DNA of 62,514 nucleotides from JAAYPI01 sp036734385 (lineage in GTDB: Bacteria > Bacteroidota > Bacteroidia > Bacteroidales > Paludibacteraceae), in assembly GCA_036734385.1 (NCBI GenBank), contig DAIMYQ010000007.1, positions 1 to 62,514 on the forward strand. The letters run 5' to 3'. Positions within the stretch are counted from its first letter, which is position 1; every line of letters begins with the position of its first letter. The translations under genes were made by a program, and so were the position numbers. The notes beneath the pieces were generated by a model. It was not told the origin of the DNA, searched no databases, and was given only the letters and a program-made list of their open reading frames with translations. Below are positions 25,494 to 33,495 of the stretch, piece after piece.

Positions 25494-25907
25494 TTATTCG
25501 GCTGTTTCTTCCTTTTTCTTTTCCGAAAAATCAGTAAGATTTCTTTCTACCAATAAGTTGTACCAAGAAAATATTTTTTTCATATCGCTATTATGTACAC
25601 GATCTTTATCATAATCGGGTAATATTTCTGCAAAATATTTTTTAATGTCTTCATTTGAAGTGGTTTTTGGGTTAATGCTTACTTTTCCCCCTTCTTTTTC
25701 TTGTATTTTTTGCAAAACCTCACGTAAAGGAACTTCAGCTGTTTCTGTGTAAATGGCAATATCCGCAAGAGAAACAACTTTTTCGTGAGAGTGTATCGGA
25801 AAACGTTTTGCATCCAATAATGACTCTACAACAATCATTTTCTTTCCACCCGTAATCAATTTAGACAATCCGGGTTTTCCTGTAATAGATAAGATTTCTT
25901 TCAACAT
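25494..25907 (-). CDS. DUF5606 family protein
   Basis: A 137-aa soluble protein of a Bacteroidetes-wide family of unknown function. It is recognised by its start MLKEILSITGKPGLSKLITG, the central VVSLADIAIYTETAEVPL, and KKYFAEILPDYDKDRVHNSD near 90-110. The tail is charged (KKKEETAE). It follows iorB by 13 bases and could be the last gene of a dnaB-iorA-iorB unit. No function is proposed. Confidence 0.85.
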   Translation of the reverse strand: MLKEILSITGKPGLSKLITGGKKMIVVESLLDAKRFPIHSHEKVVSLADIAIYTETAEVPLREVLQKIQEKEGGKVSINPKTTSNEDIKKYFAEILPDYDKDRVHNSDMKKIFSWYNLLVERNLTDFSEKKKEETAE

Positions 25908-25920
25908 GGGATTTATAAAA

Positions 25921-26508
25921 TTATTTGTTAATAATATTTTCTGTTACTTTTTTACCAGCACGTAAAGCCTTAATATTTAGATCAATGATTTCTTGACCTT
26001 TTTTACCAAAAATGTTTTGAATTCCATTTTCGATTTTTTCAGCTGAAATTCCTAAGAAGGGGATAGCTGCTCCCAATAAAACAATATTTGAGGTTCGTAT
26101 TGAACCAACCTCTTTAGCTATTTCATCTACATCGAGCACAATATGATTTTTGATTTTGGCTATTTCTTCTACTATTTTTTCTTCTTCAGGATATTCTGAT
26201 ATATTATTAATAGGCACTGAATTGCTTACGATCCAACCATTATTTGACAAGAAAGGTTGATAACGCAGGGCTTCCATTGGCTCCAAAGAAAGTATTATAT
26301 CAGCTTCTTGCAAGGGAATTAAATCGGAAGCGATGGGTTTATCTGATATTCTTAAGTTTGATTGAACATCTCCACCACGCTGACTCATTCCGTGTACCTC
26401 TGATTGCTTCATGTACAAGTTACTTTCCAAGGCAGCTTCGGCTATAACCATTGCAATAGACAAAATACCTTGTCCTCCAACTCCCGATAGAATAATATCT
26501 GTTTTCAT
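25921..26508 (-). CDS. iorB: Indolepyruvate:ferredoxin oxidoreductase, beta subunit
   Basis: Partner of IorA in the oxidative decarboxylation of aryl 2-oxo acids (indolepyruvate, phenylpyruvate, hydroxyphenylpyruvate) to aryl-acetyl-CoA. The 195-aa gamma-type domain begins MKTDIILSGVGGQGILSIAM, the family hallmark. It also has SEVHGMSQRGGDVQSNLRI near 37-55 and the NIVLLGAAIPFLGIS segment. It lies 4 bases behind iorA, so the two are co-translated. Confidence 0.92.
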   Translation of the reverse strand: MKTDIILSGVGGQGILSIAMVIAEAALESNLYMKQSEVHGMSQRGGDVQSNLRISDKPIASDLIPLQEADIILSLEPMEALRYQPFLSNNGWIVSNSVPINNISEYPEEEKIVEEIAKIKNHIVLDVDEIAKEVGSIRTSNIVLLGAAIPFLGISAEKIENGIQNIFGKKGQEIIDLNIKALRAGKKVTENIINK

Positions 26509-26512
26509 TTTT

Positions 26513-28096
26513 TTATTTCTTTTTTCTTTTCAGCGTTTGAATACACTCTCTTCTTGGAATGATAACTGAAACTCCTTGATAATCAATTTCTTCTTTAATT
26601 ATTCGTATCATTTCTTCGTAGTTCTTTTTTAATGGAACAAAAACTCGAATGTGCTTAGGTTCAACACCTACCGCTTGGCAAATAGCTTCTAATTTTCCAG
26701 TCCCGGCCGATTGTTGTCCCCCTGTCATTGCTGTCGTTTCATTATCTGAAATAATAATTGTAACAGCCTTTTGTTCGTTGACAACGTCAATTAATCCGGT
26801 AATTCCCGAATGCGTAAATGTGGAATCTCCGATAACGGCTATAGAAGGTGTTAATCCTCCGTCGGCAGCACCTTTTGCCATCGTTATAGAGGCTCCCATA
26901 TCCAAACACGAATCAATAGCTGCAAAAGGAGGCAAAGCTCCTAATGTGTAACAGCCGATATCACTAAATACTCGTCCTTGCGGATAGTTTTTCATTACAT
27001 CATTCAATGCTTCGTACACATCTCTATGTCCACACCCTTGGCAAAGAGAAGGAGGACGCATTTTGACAATTTGAGGAATAATTGTACTCCTATTCGGTCT
27101 CATACCAAATGCTTGTGCAACTATGTCCGGATTAAGTTCTCCCTGCCGGGGCAATGTTCCGTCGAGTCGCCCTTTTATTGAAAGACCTTTTCCAGTAAAT
27201 CCCTTTAATAATTCTTCAACCAAAGGATACCCTTCTTCGCAAACTAAAACGCTTTCACATTCATCAATTAGTTTCTGTATTTTTTTGCGAGGAATAGGGT
27301 ATTGTCCAATTTTTAATAGGGGGTAACCACAACCATTCGGGAAATTTTCCATAACGTAATTATAGGCAATACCACAAGTGATAATCCCCATTTTTTTGTT
27401 ATTTCCGTCGAAATATTGATTGAAAGTTGATTTTTCAGAATAATCCTCAAAAATTGATTGCGAAGAGAGCAATTTATTATATCTTAAACGTGCAATCGCT
27501 GGTAATAATATATATTGTTTTCTATCTATAGGTAAATTGAAATTATTTTGTTTTACTGGCTTTCTCCTTACAATTCCTGCTCTTGAATGAGCCAATCTGG
27601 TGGTAATACGTAGCAAAATAGGGTAGCCTATTTTTTCGGATAAGGCAAATCCTTCATAAGCCATGTCATAAGCTTCTTGCTGGTTGGAAGGTTCCAATAC
27701 GGGTAGAAGAGCAAACTTAGCATAAAAACGTGAGTCTTGCTCGTTTTGAGATGAATGCATAGAAGGGTCATCTGCAGAGAGTACCAAAAGACCTCCGTTA
27801 ATGCCGGTAATTGCCGCATTCATAAACGGGTCAGCGGCAACATTTAATCCGACGTGTTTCATACACACAAGTGCTCTTTTTCCCACAAAAGATAAGCCCA
27901 TTGCGGTTTCCATGGCAGTTTTTTCATTTACTGACCATTGACTGTGAATGTTTTTTTCTTGTGCTTCTTTGGACTGTTGGATATATTCGGTGATTTCAGT
28001 GGAAGGAGTACCCGGATATGCATAAACGCCAGACAAACCGCCATCAATAGCACCTTGAGCTATGGCTTCATCTGCGAGTAAAAGTAAATTTTGCAT
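26513..28096 (-). CDS. iorA: Indolepyruvate:ferredoxin oxidoreductase, alpha subunit (short form)
   Basis: TPP enzyme converting aryl pyruvates and CoA to aryl-acetyl-CoA, CO2 and reduced ferredoxin. The 527-aa protein has the N-terminal pyrimidine-binding half (GVYAYPGTPSTEITEYI near 24; ALVCMKHVGLNVAADPF near 75) and the C-terminal TPP half (CQGCGHRDVYEAL near 351; GDSTFTHSG...DNETTAMTG). Archaeal IorA continues into a C-terminal domain with two 4Fe-4S clusters. This one stops at IIPRRECIQTLKRKKK and has no such domain. It follows dnaB by 23 bases and may share its transcript. Confidence 0.9.
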   Translation of the reverse strand: MQNLLLLADEAIAQGAIDGGLSGVYAYPGTPSTEITEYIQQSKEAQEKNIHSQWSVNEKTAMETAMGLSFVGKRALVCMKHVGLNVAADPFMNAAITGINGGLLVLSADDPSMHSSQNEQDSRFYAKFALLPVLEPSNQQEAYDMAYEGFALSEKIGYPILLRITTRLAHSRAGIVRRKPVKQNNFNLPIDRKQYILLPAIARLRYNKLLSSQSIFEDYSEKSTFNQYFDGNNKKMGIITCGIAYNYVMENFPNGCGYPLLKIGQYPIPRKKIQKLIDECESVLVCEEGYPLVEELLKGFTGKGLSIKGRLDGTLPRQGELNPDIVAQAFGMRPNRSTIIPQIVKMRPPSLCQGCGHRDVYEALNDVMKNYPQGRVFSDIGCYTLGALPPFAAIDSCLDMGASITMAKGAADGGLTPSIAVIGDSTFTHSGITGLIDVVNEQKAVTIIISDNETTAMTGGQQSAGTGKLEAICQAVGVEPKHIRVFVPLKKNYEEMIRIIKEEIDYQGVSVIIPRRECIQTLKRKKK

Positions 28097-28119
28097 AACT
28101 ATATGTTCGTCTTTATTAA

Positions 28120-29640
28120 TTAAAAAGGATAATCATTTTGAGGTGGAAGCCCGATATTTGATTCTGTCAAGAAATCATTTTCATTTGTGCGGCTTACTTT
28201 GCTTTGAAACTCAGAAAAATCATTGGTGTTTTCACCAATATTTTCAAATTTAATGAATTCTTTGGTGAATTTTAAACGGATATCATCTGTGGAACCATTT
28301 CTGTGCTTAGCAATAATGATTTCAGCAATACCCAAAAGGGAATTGCCATTTTCATCTTGTGTTATTTTGTAATATTCAGGTCTGTGTATAAAAAGAACCA
28401 TATCGGCATCTTGTTCGATAGCACCTGATTCACGTAAGTCGGATAATTGAGGTCTCTTATCAGCTCCAGTTCTGCCTTCAACTCCACGATTCAATTGGGA
28501 TAGAGCAATAATCGGAATGTTAAGCTCTTTTGCCAATCCTTTTAATGAACGTGATATCATGCTGACTTCTTGCTCTCGACTTCCGTAATTCATTCCGCTA
28601 GCATTCATTAATTGCAGATAGTCGATGATAATACATTGAATCTTTTGTTCTTTAACCAATCTACGGGCTTTTGTTCGTAGTTCGAATACTGATAAGCTAG
28701 GAGTATCATCTATGAAAATAGGGGCATTTAAAAGTTGTGATGTCCGTGAGTGTAGTTGTTCCCATTCAAAATTAGCTAATTTTCCATGCTTGATTTTTTC
28801 GCCTTCAATTTCAGAAACATTAACTATTAAACGATTAACTAATTGTACATTGGACATTTCCAACGAGAAAATAGCCACTGGAAAATTATATTCTACAGCC
28901 ATATTTTTTGCCATAGAAAGTACGAAAGCGGTTTTTCCCATCGCTGGACGGGCAGCTATAATGATTAAATCTGATTTTTGCCATCCGGAAGTAATTTGGT
29001 CAAGATAGTTGAATCCCGAAGGTATTCCTGTGAATCCATCTGGTCGATTGGCTGCTGCTTGTATTAAATCAATGGCTTCAGTAATAATAGGACCAATGTG
29101 CGTAACATCTTTTTTAAGATTTCGTTGTGTTATCTCAAATAGTTGTCCTTCAGCATCTTGCATTAACTCATCCACATCGGTTTTTTCGTCAAATGCTTTA
29201 GTTTGGATATCAGAAGATACTCGGATAAGTTCACGAGCTAAATATTTTTGTACAATAATTTGGGCATGATACTCAATATTTGCAGCTGATGCAACTTTAC
29301 CAGTAAGTTCTGAAAGAAATGCCTGTCCTCCAACTTCTTCCAGTTTACCAATCTTTTTCAATTGCTGAGTAACCGTAAGCATATCAATAGGTTCCTGATT
29401 GAGAGCCAAATTGGTAATTGCCGTATAGATATTTTGGTGAGATTCTTTATAGAAACATTCAGGTTTAAGAAACTCTGATACAACGGAATAGGCGTCTTTT
29501 TCTAACATCAATGCACCAAGAACAACTTCTTCCAATTCAAGGGCTTGTGGGGGAAGTTTTCCTCCAAATTCAGCAATTACAGAATCTGCCACTTTGCCGT
29601 ATTCGGGTTTGTATTTTTTTGTCTTTCTTGTGCCTTCCAT
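28120..29640 (-). CDS. dnaB: Replicative DNA helicase
   Basis: Hexameric helicase of the replication fork. The 506-aa protein has the N-terminal primase-interaction domain (PPQALELEEVVLGALMLEKD near 35), the linker helix, and the RecA-like motor with Walker A AARPAMGKTAFVLSMA near 227 and Walker B IIIDYLQLM. RESGAIEQDADMVLFIHRPE forms the arginine-finger/motif IV region. No intein is present. The minus-strand -7 box TATTTTTG (29660-29667) lies just upstream, back to back with the ispE promoter. Confidence 0.97.
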   Translation of the reverse strand: MEGTRKTKKYKPEYGKVADSVIAEFGGKLPPQALELEEVVLGALMLEKDAYSVVSEFLKPECFYKESHQNIYTAITNLALNQEPIDMLTVTQQLKKIGKLEEVGGQAFLSELTGKVASAANIEYHAQIIVQKYLARELIRVSSDIQTKAFDEKTDVDELMQDAEGQLFEITQRNLKKDVTHIGPIITEAIDLIQAAANRPDGFTGIPSGFNYLDQITSGWQKSDLIIIAARPAMGKTAFVLSMAKNMAVEYNFPVAIFSLEMSNVQLVNRLIVNVSEIEGEKIKHGKLANFEWEQLHSRTSQLLNAPIFIDDTPSLSVFELRTKARRLVKEQKIQCIIIDYLQLMNASGMNYGSREQEVSMISRSLKGLAKELNIPIIALSQLNRGVEGRTGADKRPQLSDLRESGAIEQDADMVLFIHRPEYYKITQDENGNSLLGIAEIIIAKHRNGSTDDIRLKFTKEFIKFENIGENTNDFSEFQSKVSRTNENDFLTESNIGLPPQNDYPF

Positions 29641-29659
29641 GAAATATTTTATTAAGGCT

Positions 29660-29667
29660 CAAAAATA
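29660..29667 (-). promoter_or_regulatory. Promoter -7 box of dnaB
   Basis: Perfect TATTTTTG on the minus strand, with TTTC 20 bases upstream as a fair -33 element. The predicted leader is short, about 15 bases. Confidence 0.55.
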
Positions 29668-29733
29668 GGAAATATTTCTAACTTTTGGAAAGGAATCGTT
29701 GAACACTTTAGATTATATTTTTGATAAATATTT

Positions 29734-29741
29734 TACCTTTG
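29734..29741 (+). promoter_or_regulatory. Promoter -7 box of ispE
   Basis: Perfect TACCTTTG box, 18 bases before the ATG at 29760. An in-frame TTG at 29721 lies upstream of the box and therefore cannot be the start codon of a message made from it. Confidence 0.6.
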
Positions 29742-29759
29742 CCACATAAAAAACTACTT

Positions 29760-30575
29760 ATGGTGTCTTTTCCCAATGCAAAAATCAATATAGGCCTAAA
29801 TATTACGGAGAAACGTCCGGACGGTTATCATAATATAGAAACGATTTTCTATCCAATAGGCTTATGCGATAAGTTAAGCTTTGAAATAGCGAAAGGGGAT
29901 GAAACTTCTTTATCCATTTCAGGTATTAAAATAGATGGTGACCCTAATGATAACTTGATTATAAGGGCTTATAATCTGTTAAAAAATAACTACTATCTGC
30001 CTTCCTTGAACATTTTTTTAGAAAAGAATATTCCCTTTGGTGCTGGTTTGGGTGGAGGATCTGCTGATGCTGCTTTTATGCTAAAGATGTTGAATGAGGA
30101 GTTTAATCTTAATTTAACTCCTATTGACTTAGAAAAATTTGCAGCAGAGTTGGGAGCTGATTGTCCATTCTTTGTATTAAATAAACCTGTTTTTGCCTCT
30201 GGTATTGGTAATGTATTTTCAAATATAAACATCTCTATTAAAGGATATTACATTGTTCTAATTAAACCAAATGTTTATGTTTCAACGTCCAACGCTTATA
30301 GTGGTGTAAAAGTGCAAAAATCAGCTTTCTCTCTTTTGAATTTATCTGAAAAATCCATTTCAGAATGGAAAGATATAGTTGTCAATGATTTTGAAAAAAG
30401 TGTATTTTTAAAATTTCCTGCAATTGCTGCAATTAAAGAGACTTTGTATCAACAAGGAGCGTTATACGCTTCTATGTCAGGTTCCGGTTCCTCGGTATAC
30501 GGTATCTTTGATAAAAAGGTAGATGTCTCCACGTTATTTCAAGATAGCTTTGTTTGGGCTGATTTTCTTCAATAA
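29760..30575 (+). CDS. ispE: 4-diphosphocytidyl-2-C-methyl-D-erythritol kinase
   Basis: ATP-dependent GHMP kinase of the non-mevalonate isoprenoid pathway. The 271-aa product begins MVSFPNAKINIGLNITEKRP (family N-terminus with the substrate lysine) and has the ATP loop PFGAGLGGGSADAA near 93 and the C-terminal GHMP motif ASMSGSGSSVYGIF near 240. The start is set by the -7 box at 29734-29741. Its last 42 bases overlap the 3' end of the convergent ogt gene. Confidence 0.95.
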   Translation: MVSFPNAKINIGLNITEKRPDGYHNIETIFYPIGLCDKLSFEIAKGDETSLSISGIKIDGDPNDNLIIRAYNLLKNNYYLPSLNIFLEKNIPFGAGLGGGSADAAFMLKMLNEEFNLNLTPIDLEKFAAELGADCPFFVLNKPVFASGIGNVFSNINISIKGYYIVLIKPNVYVSTSNAYSGVKVQKSAFSLLNLSEKSISEWKDIVVNDFEKSVFLKFPAIAAIKETLYQQGALYASMSGSGSSVYGIFDKKVDVSTLFQDSFVWADFLQ

Positions 30576-31028
30576 GGATTTGTGTTCTAATTCTAGTAGA
30601 TATTGTTTTGCTGCATTTCCACCTATGTAACCCCCAATTTTTCCGTTTTTTTGAATAATTCGATGACAAGGGTAAATAATAACAATGGGATTTTTTCTAT
30701 TCGAATTTCCAATGGCTCTGGCGGCGTTTGGATTACCTATTCTTTTCGCAACATCTTGATAAGAAAGACTTTTGCCGTATGGTATTTTTTTTAGTTCTTC
30801 CCATACAGAAATTTCAAAATCTGTTCCACTAACTATTTTTGTAGAAACATCGAAAGATTCTCTAGTACCATTAAAATATTCATCTAACTCTTTTTTGCAT
30901 TGTAAAACCACCTCATTTTCAAATGATTGATATATCTTAACAGCAAAAGCAAGACCAACAATATGTTGGTCTATAACTTCTATTTTTAATATGCCAATAG
31001 GCGAGGTGTAGTAACCGCAATAATTCAC
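30534..31028 (-). CDS. ogt: Methylated-DNA--[protein]-cysteine S-methyltransferase
   Basis: Suicide repair protein that removes alkyl groups from O6-alkylguanine. The 164-aa protein has the acceptor cysteine in PCHRII, preceded by the helix-turn-helix segment SYQDVAKRIGNPNAARAIGN and followed by GGYIGGNAAKQYLLELE. Its C-terminal codons overlap the end of ispE by 42 bases in the opposite direction. It lies 10 bases behind rlmD and is probably expressed with it. Confidence 0.94.
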   Translation of the reverse strand: MNYCGYYTSPIGILKIEVIDQHIVGLAFAVKIYQSFENEVVLQCKKELDEYFNGTRESFDVSTKIVSGTDFEISVWEELKKIPYGKSLSYQDVAKRIGNPNAARAIGNSNRKNPIVIIYPCHRIIQKNGKIGGYIGGNAAKQYLLELEHKSLLKKISPNKAILK

Positions 31029-31038
31029 TTAGTAGATC

Positions 31039-32445
31039 TTAAATTAATTCTAAAAGTATCACATTTTCAACATGATGTGTATGCGGGAACATATCTACCG
31101 GTTGAGATTTTACAAGGCAGTATTTTTCGCTTAACAAAGTTAGATCTCTAGCTTGAGTGGCAGGATTGCAACTTACATAAACAATTTTTTTAGGTGCCGC
31201 AAACAATATGGTTTTGATTACATCATCATGCATACCGGCTCTTGGTGGGTCTGTAATGATTATATCTGGTTTTCCGTATTGTTTTATAAAGTCTTCTGTA
31301 AGTACATTTTTCATGTCTCCTGCAAAAAACAAAGTATTTGCTATATTGTTTAATTTTGCATTTACTTCTGCATCTTCTATAGCTTCCGGAACAAACTCAA
31401 TACCAATCACTTGCTTTGCTTTTTTAGCAATAAAATTGGCAATAGTACCTGTTCCTGTATATAAATCATATACCAATTCATTACCGCTTAATTGAGCAAA
31501 ATCGCGAGTAACCTTATATAATTCATAAGCTTGATGGCTATTGGTTTGATAGAATGATTTTGGACCTATTTTGAATCGCAACCCCTCCATTTCTTCGTAA
31601 ATAAAATCATGACCTTTGAAAACATGCACTTCTTGATCAAAAATAGTGTCGTTTGCTTTTGGGTTATGGATATAAATTAGCGAGGTTATTTTTGGAAATT
31701 TATTTGCAATATGTGCTAACAATGCATTCCATTTTTTTTCATCTTTTTCATAAAAAACAACGATAAGCATTACTTCGCCGGTAGAAGAGGTTCGTACGAT
31801 GATGTTACGCATCAATCCGAATTGGTTACGTAAGTTGAAATATGTGTAACCGTTTTCTTGGCAAAATTGATGGATGGAAAGGCGTATTTGATTGGAAATA
31901 TCCTCTTGTAACCAACATTTGTTGATGTGCAAAACTTTATCAAACATTCCTGGAATATGAAATCCTAGAGCATTTGTTTGTTTTGCTTCAGGCTCTTTGT
32001 TCATTTCTTCTTTGGTAAGCCACGCTTTGTCAGAAAAGGTGAATTCCAATTTATTTCTATAAAAAACGGTTTCAGAAGATCCTAAAATAGGTAAAATAGG
32101 AGGGTTTTCAACTTTCCCTATTCTAGTTAAATTATCAGATACTTGTTTTTGTTTGTAACGAAGTTGTTCTTTATAAGGTAGATTTTGCCATTTACAGCCT
32201 CCACAAATACCGAAATGTTCACAGAATGGTTGTGTTCGAATAGAAGATTCTTGACGTACCTGGATAACTCTTCCTTCTGCAAAGTTTTTTTTCTTGCGGA
32301 TCAATTGTATATCTACAATATCTCCCGGAACTACGTAGGGGACGAAGATAACCATATCATTGTAACGTGCTATAGCTTTACCTTCAGCTGCGACATCCGT
32401 TATGGTAATGTTCTCAAGAATGGGGAGAGGCTTTTTATTTCTCAT
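31039..32445 (-). CDS. rlmD: 23S rRNA (uracil-C5)-methyltransferase, RlmD/RumA type
   Basis: SAM-dependent enzyme that makes 5-methyluridine in 23S rRNA. The 468-aa protein has an N-terminal TRAM domain (about 8-65), an iron-sulfur cysteine set CEHFGICGGCKWQN near 75-88, SAM-binding DLYTGTGTIANFIAKKA near 315, DPPRAGMH, and the nucleophile in VSCNPATQARD. The exact uridine (U747 or U1939) cannot be told from sequence. A hairpin at 32459-32490 separates it from prs. Confidence 0.9.
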   Translation of the reverse strand: MRNKKPLPILENITITDVAAEGKAIARYNDMVIFVPYVVPGDIVDIQLIRKKKNFAEGRVIQVRQESSIRTQPFCEHFGICGGCKWQNLPYKEQLRYKQKQVSDNLTRIGKVENPPILPILGSSETVFYRNKLEFTFSDKAWLTKEEMNKEPEAKQTNALGFHIPGMFDKVLHINKCWLQEDISNQIRLSIHQFCQENGYTYFNLRNQFGLMRNIIVRTSSTGEVMLIVVFYEKDEKKWNALLAHIANKFPKITSLIYIHNPKANDTIFDQEVHVFKGHDFIYEEMEGLRFKIGPKSFYQTNSHQAYELYKVTRDFAQLSGNELVYDLYTGTGTIANFIAKKAKQVIGIEFVPEAIEDAEVNAKLNNIANTLFFAGDMKNVLTEDFIKQYGKPDIIITDPPRAGMHDDVIKTILFAAPKKIVYVSCNPATQARDLTLLSEKYCLVKSQPVDMFPHTHHVENVILLELI

Positions 32446-32458
32446 TTTGGCTAAATAA

Positions 32459-32490
32459 AGAAATAACTACCTAAAAAGGTAGCTATTTCT
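32459..32490 (-). terminator. Hairpin after prs
   Basis: A 14-base stem with one mismatch (32459-32472 with 32477-32490) and a 4-base loop; the tail on the minus strand is only moderately T-rich (CTTTATTTAG). Probably a partial terminator within the ftsK-glyA-prs-rlmD-ogt run. Confidence 0.65.
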
Positions 32491-32517
32491 ATAGTTTTAC
32501 AATATTTATATTTCTAA

Positions 32518-33456
32518 TTAAAGTAAATAGCTGGAGCTTATTGATTCATTTTTGTTGACACGAACAATCGTTTCACCAATTAAATCGGCAACAGAAAGTA
32601 TCTTAATTTTATCACTTTTTTGTTTTACAGGAATTGAATCAGTAAAATAAATTTCCACTAATTTTGATTTTTCAATACGTTCTGTAGCAGGATTAGAAAG
32701 AACAGCATGAGAAGCAAATGCTCTTACAGAAATGGCTCCTTCTGCCATCATAATATCGGCAGCTTTGGTGATTGTTCCGGCTGTATCAACCATATCATCA
32801 ATTAGGATAACATTTTTACCCTTTACTTCTCCGATTATTTTGATGCCTTCTACTTCATTTGCCTTTACACGAGATTTATGGCACAAAACCAAATCAGCTC
32901 CCAAATGTTTAGCATAACTGCTAGCTCTTTTTGATCCTCCAACATCAGGAGAGGCGATAACCAAATCCTTCAAACGAAGCGATTGAATATGAGGTAAAAA
33001 GATAGATGAGGCGTACAAGTGATCTACCGGTACATTAAAAAAGCCTTGTATTTGGTCTGCATGTAAATCTAACGTGATAACACGTTGAATGCCGGCGACG
33101 CTAAGCATATCTGCTATCAATTTTGCTCCGATTGATACGCGAGGTTTATCTTTTCTATCTTGACGTGCCCAACCAAAATAAGGAATAACAGGAATAATTT
33201 TCCGAGCTGATGCACGTTTTGCTGCATCAATCATCAAAAGTAATTCCATTAGATTGTCAGAATTAGGGAAAGTTGATTGCACTAAATATACTTCATCACC
33301 ACGAATGGATTCTTCGTAAGAAACGGCAAACTCGCCATCAGCAAAATACTGAATATTCATTTCGCCTAATTTGCAACCAATACTTGCACTTATTTTTTCA
33401 GCTAGATATCTGGAATTTGTACCTGAAAAAACTTTGAAAGGAGCTGTGTTATTCAT
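32518..33456 (-). CDS. prs: Ribose-phosphate pyrophosphokinase
   Basis: Makes PRPP from ribose 5-phosphate and ATP for nucleotide, His and Trp synthesis. At 312 aa it is the standard bacterial length. The ATP/ribose flexible loop is FGWARQDRKDKPR near 95; the PRPP-binding loop is VILIDDMVDTAGT near 215; and LVIASPDVGGSKRASSYAK is the regulatory-loop region. It follows glyA by 39 bases, and the two C1/nucleotide genes are probably co-transcribed. Confidence 0.97.
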   Translation of the reverse strand: MNNTAPFKVFSGTNSRYLAEKISASIGCKLGEMNIQYFADGEFAVSYEESIRGDEVYLVQSTFPNSDNLMELLLMIDAAKRASARKIIPVIPYFGWARQDRKDKPRVSIGAKLIADMLSVAGIQRVITLDLHADQIQGFFNVPVDHLYASSIFLPHIQSLRLKDLVIASPDVGGSKRASSYAKHLGADLVLCHKSRVKANEVEGIKIIGEVKGKNVILIDDMVDTAGTITKAADIMMAEGAISVRAFASHAVLSNPATERIEKSKLVEIYFTDSIPVKQKSDKIKILSVADLIGETIVRVNKNESISSSYLL

Positions 33457-33495
33457 TTTTTAATTTTTTTTTCTTCTATGGATATATAAGGTTAG

